DNA from: CAVVVS01 sp963751355
GTDB lineage: Bacteria > Bacteroidota > Ignavibacteria > Ignavibacteriales > Ignavibacteriaceae
Reading direction: 5' to 3'
Assembly: GCA_963751355.1 (NCBI GenBank)
Contig: CAVVVS010000140.1
Location: 1-22,132, forward strand
Length of the DNA stretch: 22,132 nucleotides
The notes beneath the pieces are model-generated. The model was not told the origin of the DNA and did no database searches. It worked only from the letters and a program-made list of their open reading frames with translations. The translations under genes were made by a program, and so were the position numbers. Positions 8,425 to 16,355 of the stretch are shown here, one piece after another (positions within the stretch are counted from its first letter, which is position 1; every line of letters begins with the position of its first letter).

Positions 8425-10313
8425 TCGAAAAATCGAACAAAAAAAACTCCATTCGTTTATTAATATTGTAGGATTGGCTTTAGGTATTTCACTGTTTCTT
8501 CTTATTGGTACCTATGTAAACCGGGAAATGCATTATGACAATTTCCACAAAGATAAAAACAATATCTATCGTATTTATCGTGTAGAAAATGAACCTGCCG
8601 GAAAAGTATATTCGTCATCCACTCCGAACGCTTTGCCTAATGCATTAAGAACAGATTATCCTAGTCTTAAAAACGTAGTGAACATTCTCGCAACACGTGA
8701 AGATGAAATCAAAGTCAGAAAAAGTCAGTTTAAGGAAAAATTTTTCTTCGCGTCCCCGAACTTCTTTGATATGTTCGATTTTCCGCTAGAAATCGGAAGC
8801 TATAAGCAATTAAATGAAAATATTAATTCCATAATATTAACAAAAGGATTGGCTAAGAAATTATTCGGGGATAAACCTGCGTTAGGACAAATAGTAACGG
8901 TTCATGGTCAATTCAATTTTATTGTTGCCGGAATACTTAAAGATATTCCTTCCAATTCCAGTTTTCAATTTGATGCGTTTGTTTCGAATGAACTGGTTTA
9001 CAAGTATCTATTACCGGGTGAAAAGAACAAATGGTATTCTATGGGCGTTGAAACTTTTGTTGAATTTTCTCCTGAATTAACTCCTCAATATTTAAATTCT
9101 CAATTCCCGGTATTATTAGATAAATATCTGCCTGACTTTTTAAAAGGCAGGATGGAATTAGGTCTCCAACCTCTGGAAGACATACACACAAATACGGAGA
9201 TACAAAGTTACATCTTTCCGACGGTCTCTGAACGTACTTTGTTTTTATTCTTTCTCATTGCGTGCTTTATCCTTGGCATCGCAAGTATAAATTTTATAAA
9301 CATATCTTTAGCCGGATACTCGGAACGAAAAAAAGAAATAGGAATGCGCAAAGTTGTAGGGGCAAAACGGGGGCAACTTATCCTGCAGTTTCTTAGTGAA
9401 TCTGTCCTGATGACCTTCTTTGCATTAGTTTTAGGATATATTCTGCTTGATTTTTTGTTACCTTATTTTAATGAATATGTACATCCTCAACTAAAAAGGG
9501 GGATGTTTGAACAATTGCCCTTTTTTGTTTTTGCGATTTTATTCGGATTACTGCTTGGTATAATTACGGGAATATACCCAGCCCTCTTTCTTACTGCGGA
9601 TCGACCGGCATCAATTTTAAGAAAAGAATATAAAAACTTCTTCGGCAAAATACGTCTTCGTTATTTACTTGTTGCAGTTCAATTCGGAATTACAATTGCT
9701 CTCATATTCGGCATCATTACAATATCCGGGCAGATTTCATACATGAAACATTACAACCTTGGTTTTCTTTCGGAAAATTTAATTGCTATTCCGACAACAA
9801 CTAATCCAAGTAAAAACGCGGATCAAAATAAGATAAACCTTTTTACAAATATAATTCAGGACAACGGGAAAAGTTATGGAATAATATCAGCAACTTTTTC
9901 AGAAAATGTTCCGGGTGCAAATTTCCCTAATAAATTCGAAGTAATACCCAATGGAGGTTCCGAAAAGGATAAGATTGCCATGGTTGTTACCAGGAATGTA
10001 AACGAAGAATTTCTCAATACTTATAAAATGAAAATTGTTAAAGGAAGAAATTTTTCAAAAAAGATGGCTACAGATCGATTAAATTCGGTAATAATAAACG
10101 AATCTGCAGCTAAATCATTTGGATGGAAAGACCCGATAGGCAAGCAATTTAAATTTACTTTTTATCCTTCCCCTATTACTGTAATAGGCGTAGTAAACAA
10201 TTTTCATTTTAGGTCCCTTCAAAATAAAATTGAGCCATTAATCATTACTGAAGCCGGCAGACACATAAACTTTATAACCGCACGTATCAATTCAAAAAAT
10301 ATTCAAAATAGTA

Positions 10314-10320
10314 TTACTTA
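10314..10320 (+). repeat. Target-site duplication, left copy (TTACTTA)
   Basis: TTACTTA directly abuts the left IS end and is repeated at 11477-11483. Counting one copy, the permease frame across the site is restored exactly. Confidence 0.85.
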
Positions 10321-10335
10321 CTGAACTTACGCAAA
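10321..10335 (+). repeat. Left terminal inverted repeat of the IS
   Basis: CTGAACTTACGCAAA is the exact reverse complement of 11462-11476. Its first bases complete the Tyr codon of the host gene and then create the TGA that ends the upstream fragment. Confidence 0.9.
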
Positions 10336-10381
10336 GATACAAAAAAGGAGTAATTTTGTAATAACAAAAGAAGAGAAGAAA

Positions 10382-11458
10382 ATGGACAAAGAATTATTAG
10401 AATTGTATTCTGATTATCTATTAAGTTCGTTTTCATATACAACAGCCACAGGGTTGTCAATAATGACAGAAGGAGAAATAAGTCACGATAAAGTGACAAG
10501 ATTTTTAAGTGAGAGTGATTTCAGCTCAAAAGAATTATGGAAAATGGTAAAACCAACCATCAAAGAAATACAGACAGAAGAAGGAATAGTAGTAATAGAC
10601 GATACTATAGAAGAAAAACCCTACACAGAAGAAAATGAAATAGTAAGTTGGTATCATGATCATACAAAAGGCAGAGCAGTCAAAGGGATAAATCTTCTAT
10701 CGGCATTGTACATAAATGAAAGAGGAAAGATCCCGATAAATTATTTGATAGTTAAAAAGACAAAAACGGTATACGATGAGAAAAAAGGTAAAGACAAAAG
10801 AGTAAGCGAAATTACAAAGAATCAAATGTATCAACAGATGTTAAATCAAATAATGAAGAATAAAGTTCAATTTAAGTATGTAATAAATGATGTTTGGTAT
10901 GCATCAGCAGCAAATATGGTTCATATAAAGAAGAAATTAGAAAAAGAATTCATAATGCCAATAAAGACAAATCGTAAAGTAGCATTGAGTCGAAAGGATA
11001 AGATATATGGAAAATATGTTACAGTAAGTTCGCTTGAACTAAAAGAAAACACTATTTATAAAATCTATTTAGAAGATGTCCCATTTGAGTTATATTTAGT
11101 CAAAGAAATCTTCAAAAACGAAGATGATACTGAAGGTGTTTTATATTTAGTTACAAGTGATAAGACATTAACATATAATCAAATTACAGAACTCTATCAA
11201 AAACGATGGAAGATAGAAGTATATCATAAGTCCTTAAAAAAGAATGCTTCTTTATGCAAATCTCCGGCGAGAATGGTTCGGACTCAGAGTAATCATATTT
11301 TTGCATCTATATTTGCTTTTTACAAATTAGAGACTATGAGTATGAAAACAAAACTAAATCATTTTGCGATAAAGGCAAGGATTTATGAAAAAGCTATTAA
11401 AGTAGCTTATGAAGAGTTACAGCAAGTTCATCAATTATCTTTTGAATTTGAAAAATAG
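10382..11458 (+). CDS. IS4-superfamily DDE transposase
   Basis: This 358-residue transposase excises and reinserts the surrounding IS by RNase-H-fold DDE chemistry. Visible catalytic elements are VIDDT (Asp at 73/74), the second aspartate in YVINDVWYA (Asp170), and the C-terminal YREK signature Y272-x2-R275-x3-E279-x6-K286 containing the catalytic Glu. The N-terminal 60 residues form a helical region typical of DNA-binding ends. Length and motifs look complete, so the element may still be active. The ATG follows a purine-rich stretch. The coding strand is notably richer in AAA/GAA-type codons than the permeases, consistent with an outside origin. It ends 18 bp before the right IS end. Confidence 0.9.
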   Translation: MDKELLELYSDYLLSSFSYTTATGLSIMTEGEISHDKVTRFLSESDFSSKELWKMVKPTIKEIQTEEGIVVIDDTIEEKPYTEENEIVSWYHDHTKGRAVKGINLLSALYINERGKIPINYLIVKKTKTVYDEKKGKDKRVSEITKNQMYQQMLNQIMKNKVQFKYVINDVWYASAANMVHIKKKLEKEFIMPIKTNRKVALSRKDKIYGKYVTVSSLELKENTIYKIYLEDVPFELYLVKEIFKNEDDTEGVLYLVTSDKTLTYNQITELYQKRWKIEVYHKSLKKNASLCKSPARMVRTQSNHIFASIFAFYKLETMSMKTKLNHFAIKARIYEKAIKVAYEELQQVHQLSFEFEK

Positions 11459-11461
11459 CTT

Positions 11462-11476
11462 TTTGCGTAAGTTCAG
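11462..11476 (+). repeat. Right terminal inverted repeat of the IS
   Basis: TTTGCGTAAGTTCAG is the exact reverse complement of the left end at 10321-10335. It is followed directly by the second TTACTTA. Confidence 0.9.
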
Positions 11477-11483
11477 TTACTTA
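11477..11483 (+). repeat. Target-site duplication, right copy (TTACTTA)
   Basis: This is the second copy of the 7-bp target sequence. The host permease frame resumes right after it, with C11484 as the third base of the Tyr codon. Confidence 0.85.
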
Positions 11484-11922
11484 CTTAAAACATGAATGGA
11501 CAAAGATTTTTCCGACGATTCCGTTTGAATATCATTTTATTAAAGATATGTACAGTGAAAGTTATAAAGTAGAAGAACATTTGTTGGAAGCGGTCGCAAC
11601 ATTTGCGCTTTTTGCTGTAATACTGGCCTTACTTGGACTGCTTGGTTTGTCTTCAATAACGGCACTTCAACGCACTAAAGAAATTGTAATCCGAAAAACT
11701 TTAGGGGCTTCTGTATCAAATATTGTTTTTCTCATATCAAAAGAATTTATGTTATGGATTCTTGCAGCTAATATAATTGCACAACCTGCTGCGGTTTATT
11801 TTATTGGTAATTGGCTGCAGAACTTTCCATATAGAATTGATATCGGTTGGTGGATATTCGTTTCATCAGGTTTAATTGCGCTAATTTTTGCATTGGCTAC
11901 TGTAAGTTTTCAGGCGATAAAA

Positions 11923-12008
11923 GCAGCAACTTCAAACCCGGTTAAGTCATTAAGGTATGAATAACTGAAGGGGCAAATAATGTTAAAAAATTATTTGAAA
12001 ATAGCTCT
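11923..12008 (+). repeat. Gene-junction repeat, copy 2
   Basis: This is the second copy of the 86-bp junction, joining the end of the IS-split permease to the start of the 11980 permease. It differs from 8339-8424 at two bases: an A/G in the NPVKSL codons and an A/G just after GAAGGG in the ribosome binding site. Confidence 0.85.
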
Positions 12009-14214
12009 GAGAAACATTACAAAAAATAAGACTTATTCGATTATCAACATATCCGGATTAGCAATTGGAATGGCATGTTTCATTTTTATTATATTTTATA
12101 TTCAGTATGAATTAAGCTACGATAAATTCAACAAGAACGGTGATCAAATTTACCGGGTTATTTTGAATCCCGGTAATACTGCTTATCAGGGTAAAGACGG
12201 ATTCAATGTTACACCGGCACCTCTTGTACCTGTAATAAAAACAGAATGCCCAGAAATTGTTAATGCCTCTCGCGTTTATAAAGACTTTCCGGATCCTCTA
12301 GTCCAATACGGAGAAAACTCATTTGTAGAAAAAAAGTTTTTTTATGCTGATCCGGATTTTTTGTCAATGTTCTCTTATCCGCTTATATCGGGAAATCCCA
12401 AAACAGCACTTAGTGAACCTTACTCGGTTTTGATAACTCAGGAAACGGCAAATAAATATTTTGGCAATAGAAACCCTGTCGGAAAATCACTTACAATAGA
12501 TGAAAAAGATCAATACCAGGTTACCGGTGTAATAAAAGACGTTCCTCAAAATGCTCATTTTACTTTTGACTTTTTGTGTTCATTCAGTACGCTTTACTCG
12601 CAAATACACAATATGGATAGATGGGACAACAATAACTACCAGGCTTATGTCCAGCTTTTACCCGGTACTTCTTTGGCTGATCTTGAAACCAAATTTGATA
12701 TAATAAGCAAAAAGTATAATGGTGAGGAATCTAAATATATTTATCGACTTGAACATCTTTACCGCATCCATCTTTACGGTGACCGCAATTTTGAAATTGA
12801 AAATAACGGAGATGTTCGATTCCTGTACCTGTTTGGAGCGATCGGATTTTTCATATTATTGATTGTCTGCTTTAATTATGTAAACATTTCAACCGCCCAA
12901 TCGGTTAAACGGTCAAAAGAAGTAGGCTTAAGAAAAGTTGTAGGCGCAAACCGTATTCAACTTATACGTCAATTTTTAGTTGAATCGTTAGTCATCTCTT
13001 TTCTCGGATTTTGCCTTGCAATATTATTTGTTGAATTATTCCTGCCCGTGTTCAATTCCTTTATGAATACGGATATTCAATTTTCACTCTTCGCAGATAT
13101 GAAAATTTTCTTTGTTTTATCCGGTATTTCGTTGTTTATTGGTTGTCTTGCAGGTGCCTACCCTGCATTTTTTGCCAGCGCATTTCAACCCGATTATATT
13201 CTTAAAAGCGGATTCAAAAGTGGATTCGGTTCAATTCGGCTCAGAAATGTTCTTGTAGTAGTTCAATTTATTATTTGTGCCGTTTTGATAATAGGTACCA
13301 TCACAGTATACAAACAATTGCAATTCATTAAAAACAAGGATTTGGGATTTAAGAAAGATCACATTGTTACCGTGCATTTAACCTATAATGATAAAAATAT
13401 GCGGAAAAATTTTAATCAGTTTATTAATGAATTAAGATTAAATTCTAACGTTCTCAATGTATCTGCATCTGAATGTTTGCCGTATGAGATTCGTAATAGT
13501 ACGATAACAGATTGGGATGGAAAGGCAAAAGATGATAATTTTTCAATATATCGCAACAGAGTAGATAATCATTTTCTTGATTTATACGGAATCCCTTTAA
13601 TAAACGGAGAAAAATCATCGTGGGATCGTTTCGGATCTAAAAGCGTTTTTATTTTAAATAAAACTGCTCAACAGGCATTGGGCTGGAAAAACCCGGTCGG
13701 GAAAAGATTTGGCTGCAGTTTTACTTCAAAAGAAGACGGGATAATTGCAGGTGTAGTGGACGACTTTCATTATTATCCGCTGCATTACGCTATAGATCCT
13801 TTAGTACTGGAATTGGTCGATGATAAAACGGAAAATTTGCCTTTCCAATATTTATCAATAAAAATCAACTCCGCTGATGTTCCCGCAACAATATCTTTTA
13901 TAGAAAAAAAATGGAAGTTGTTTTCAAGCTATCCCTTCGACTTTCAGTTTTTAGATACACAAGTAGATACGATGTATAAAACGGAACAACGATTGGGACA
14001 ACTATTTAATTTCTTTGCGGTCCTGGCAATTTTTATAGGCTGCCTTGGACTATATGGTTTAATTACATTTTCAATTGAACAGAAGATTAAAGAGATAGGA
14101 GTACGGAAAGTATTAGGCGCATCGATTTCACAAATTGTTTATATGCTTTCGAAAGAAATCATTATTTGTATAGTAATTGCAAACATTGTTGCTTTACCGG
14201 TTTCGTGGCACTGG

Positions 14215-14376
14215 ATGAATATTTGACTTCAGGATTTTGCATATAGAATAGATATAAGCTGGTGGATGTTTGCACTAGCCGGAGGTACTGCTTTAGTAAT
14301 TGCCTTAGTAACCGTCAGCTTTCAGGCAATTAAAGCGGCTACAGCTAATCCGGTAGATTCATTGCGTTATGAATAG
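14215..14376 (+). repeat. Permease 3' end, direct-repeat copy 1 (left of the hydrolase)
   Basis: This is the last 54 codons of the 11980 frame. It aligns without gaps to 16183-16344 at about 79% of bases by hand count. The two copies bracket the hydrolase gene. Confidence 0.8.
14224..14226 (+). other. Nonsense codon (TGG to TGA) in the 11980 permease
   Basis: The codon sits between ATT and CTT-CAG, in the slot where the other permeases have TGG (MNQWLQ, MNKWLQ, and IWLQ in the relic at 16192). Every intact gene here ends in TAA or TAG and encodes Trp as TGG, so reassigned TGA is not supported. Confidence 0.85.
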
Positions 14377-14430
14377 TCGGATACACTAAAATCTAATTAA
14401 CGAAAGACTGTTAACTTAGAAAAATTTAAA

Positions 14431-16173
14431 ATGATGAAGAAAACCATCTTTACCTTTTTAATAATTATATATCTTTTTTTTCTAACAGTAAGTATTCGTG
14501 CTCAAAATAATAATTATTCAGAATTGATTGAGGAATATGAGGATTTCATTGTACAAAAAATGGAATCGGATCATATCATTGGAGTGAGTGCTGCAATTAT
14601 AATTAATGACTCTGTTATCTGGAAAAACGGTTTTGGATATGCGGATAAAGAGAACAATTTACCAATGACTGTAAATACAGTTGTTAACATTGCTTCAGCC
14701 ACAAAAACATTTACGGCACTTGCAATCATGCAGCTTCAGGAAAAAGGTCTGCTTGATATAAACCAACCCCTCAATAAATATATGCCTCAGTTTAATCCTC
14801 TAACCAGAGGTGAGAATTTGAATGATGTGACTATAAAATCTGTAATCACTCATTCCTCGGGAATCCAGACTGATGTATTGAAAAACACAGACCTGGGATC
14901 CGGAAAATATACCGATGTTCTGGGATTTATCAACGAATCCTATTTATTGTATCCTCCGGGTTTGGTTGAATCTTATTCCAATTCAGGCTATAACATTTTA
15001 GGTCATCTCATAAAACAGGTAAGCGGGCAGGATTACCCCGAATATATTCACAAAAATATTTTGACGCCGCTTGGAATGAGTAATTCGGGCTTTTTAATGG
15101 ATTCATTAAAAGGTAGAACTAAGGTATATTCCAATGGGGTATGCATGCATGACCACGGATTTAGCGGTATTGCATCAGGTGGAATTTACACCAGCATCAA
15201 CGATTTTATTAAATATGCGAGAGAATTAATGCATGCATATAAAGGAATGAATTCATCTTTAATTAATGCATCAACAATTCAGGAGATGTTTTCTCTTCAA
15301 ACGGGCAATGTTTTGATAGAGTCCAATAAAAAAGGTCTCGGATGGTTTATGTTTAAAAACGATTCGGTTTTTGCAGTTACCCATGCTGGCGATGCTATAA
15401 CCGGACATGCTGAAATCTGTATGATTCCCGAAATAAATAGTGCAGCTTTAATATTAATAAATTCGGCAGAAGGTGAATCTCTGAAAAGAGATTTTTCGTC
15501 CAATTTCATAAGTAAATTCGGATTACGTGTCCCTGATATTATTCCACCCCCGGTAATAAAAGAAGTACATAATGAAATTAAATCCATTGATTTGCCGGTC
15601 GGAGTTTTAAAGAAACATGCCGGGGATTATTCGCAAGGATTTTCATATCTAACGATTTCTCCAAAAGATGGAGGCCTTGTAATTAATAGAGATGGCAGGC
15701 AATTTATCTTAAAAGCATTATCTGAAAATGAATTTGTCCCTTATGAAAAAGCGGGGCAGGATTCTCTGTCTGTAAAAGACAATGAACGATATTGTTTTAT
15801 GGACTATGATGATTTTCATACTCTGTTTCATAAAAGAGGAAACAACGAATCAAGGTTAGGATATAAACTGAATACATTCAACACATCATCAATAACAAAA
15901 AAACTTGGTGTATATGAACACTATGGTTACCAGTTATTGATGGGTGATACAAAATTTAAAGGAGCAGAATTGTCGATAGCCGACGATAGGATATTGATGT
16001 TGAAGTTAATTGCTTTTGATGGCGATTACTCATTTCCGCTTAATGTAATATCTGATGAATATTCTGTTACAAGCGGCTTAGGAGCAGGATTTGGTTTTAC
16101 GGTAAGATTTACAGAAGATGAAAATTATGATATTATCGATTTTGGAGGAATAACGTTTAATAAACCAAAATAG
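14431..16173 (+). CDS. Secreted serine beta-lactamase-like hydrolase (class C / PBP4-star type)
   Basis: This 580-residue protein starts with a signal peptide (KK at 3-4, hydrophobic 6-20, likely cleavage after RAQ at 25). The beta-lactamase/D-aminopeptidase fold spans about 32-365. The nucleophile motif SxxK is S89-A-T-K92, YxN is Y182-S-N184, and the third-motif equivalent is H318-A-G320, so the active site looks complete. The SHSSGI-like turn ITHSSGI at 139-145 is also typical. About 200 further residues form a C-terminal beta-rich domain of the sort seen in large bacterial serine hydrolases. It probably cleaves or transfers a peptide or ester substrate in the periplasm; true beta-lactam hydrolysis is not implied. 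It starts 54 bp after the damaged permease without a clear Shine-Dalgarno. ATG 14434 is an equally possible start. It is flanked by related permease tails, suggesting insertion into the array. Confidence 0.85.
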   Translation: MMKKTIFTFLIIIYLFFLTVSIRAQNNNYSELIEEYEDFIVQKMESDHIIGVSAAIIINDSVIWKNGFGYADKENNLPMTVNTVVNIASATKTFTALAIMQLQEKGLLDINQPLNKYMPQFNPLTRGENLNDVTIKSVITHSSGIQTDVLKNTDLGSGKYTDVLGFINESYLLYPPGLVESYSNSGYNILGHLIKQVSGQDYPEYIHKNILTPLGMSNSGFLMDSLKGRTKVYSNGVCMHDHGFSGIASGGIYTSINDFIKYARELMHAYKGMNSSLINASTIQEMFSLQTGNVLIESNKKGLGWFMFKNDSVFAVTHAGDAITGHAEICMIPEINSAALILINSAEGESLKRDFSSNFISKFGLRVPDIIPPPVIKEVHNEIKSIDLPVGVLKKHAGDYSQGFSYLTISPKDGGLVINRDGRQFILKALSENEFVPYEKAGQDSLSVKDNERYCFMDYDDFHTLFHKRGNNESRLGYKLNTFNTSSITKKLGVYEHYGYQLLMGDTKFKGAELSIADDRILMLKLIAFDGDYSFPLNVISDEYSVTSGLGAGFGFTVRFTEDENYDIIDFGGITFNKPK

Positions 16174-16182
16174 TATTATTCT

Positions 16183-16344
16183 AAAAATATATGGCTTCAG
16201 GATTTTACTTATAGAATTGAAATAGACTGGTGGATATTTGCACTAGCCGGGAGTACTTATTTAGTAATTGCCTAAGTAACTGTCAGCTTCCAGACAATCA
16301 AAGCAGGGACGGCTAATCCTGTTAAGTCTTTGAGATTTGAGTAA
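16183..16344 (+). pseudogene. Relic of a permease C-terminus
   Basis: Fifty-four codons encode IWLQDFTYRIEIDWWIF, most of a last FtsX helix, and NPVKSLRFE with a terminal TAA at 16342. There is an in-frame TAA at 16273-16275 and no matching gene upstream, since the preceding sequence is the hydrolase. It aligns gap-free to 14215-14376. It is a dead fragment left by deletion of a whole permease, or by a duplication that brought in the hydrolase. It still has the normal TGG where the upstream copy has TGA. Confidence 0.85.
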
Positions 16345-16355
16345 AGGAAGAAATC

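Larger units (their letters stand above)
10321..11476 (+). mobile_element. Complete IS4-superfamily insertion sequence, 1156 bp
   Basis: The element has one transposase gene and terminal inverted repeats. CTGAACTTACGCAAA at 10321-10335 is matched perfectly, inverted, at 11462-11476. It is flanked by a 7-bp duplication, TTACTTA. The transposase carries the DDE and YREK features of the IS4 superfamily. I cannot place it in a named IS family; the 7-bp duplication differs from the sizes I associate with some IS4-related groups (4 bp in IS701, 9-12 bp in classical IS4). It lies in the same orientation as the host gene. Confidence 0.92.
8396..11964 (+). pseudogene. MacB/FtsX-type ABC permease interrupted by an insertion sequence
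   Basis: The gene starts at ATG 8396 (GAAGGG at 8383-8388). It reads MLKNYLKIALRKIEQ and continues through the first periplasmic domain, the first FtsX half and most of the second periplasmic domain. At codon 642 (Tyr) it meets the IS element at 10321 and stops at a TGA made by the IS end (10322-10324). The missing 159 codons resume in frame at 11485 with LKHEWTKIFPTIPFEYHF, followed by the second FtsX half and NPVKSLRYE. Removing the IS plus one target copy gives 801 codons, a normal length. So the IS caused the only visible lesion and the insertion looks recent. An internal ATG at 11548 could start a 138-residue remnant with the last three helices, unlikely to work alone. Confidence 0.9.
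11980..14376 (+). pseudogene. MacB/FtsX-type ABC permease with a premature TGA near the end
   Basis: The open frame from ATG 11980 (GAAGGGG at 11967-11973) gives 748 residues. It covers both periplasmic domains, the coupling motifs KEVGLRKVVGA and KEIGVRKVLGA, and all but the last helix. It then stops at TGA 14224-14226, exactly where paralogues have a conserved TGG in MNxWLQ. The frame continues cleanly for 49 codons with LQDFAYRIDISWW, the final helix and NPVDSLRYE to TAG at 14374. A single G-to-A change explains the break; full length would be 798 residues. The protein made would lack its eighth helix and coupling tail. A sequencing error or stop readthrough would leave it functional. The GTA-GAT change in NPVDS also departs from the usual NPVKS. 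Confidence 0.85.

Noticed and set aside
14224..14226. TGA read as tryptophan (alternative genetic code)
   Set aside because: All other tryptophans across the array are TGG and only one in-frame TGA was found in a conserved slot, so a point mutation is simpler.
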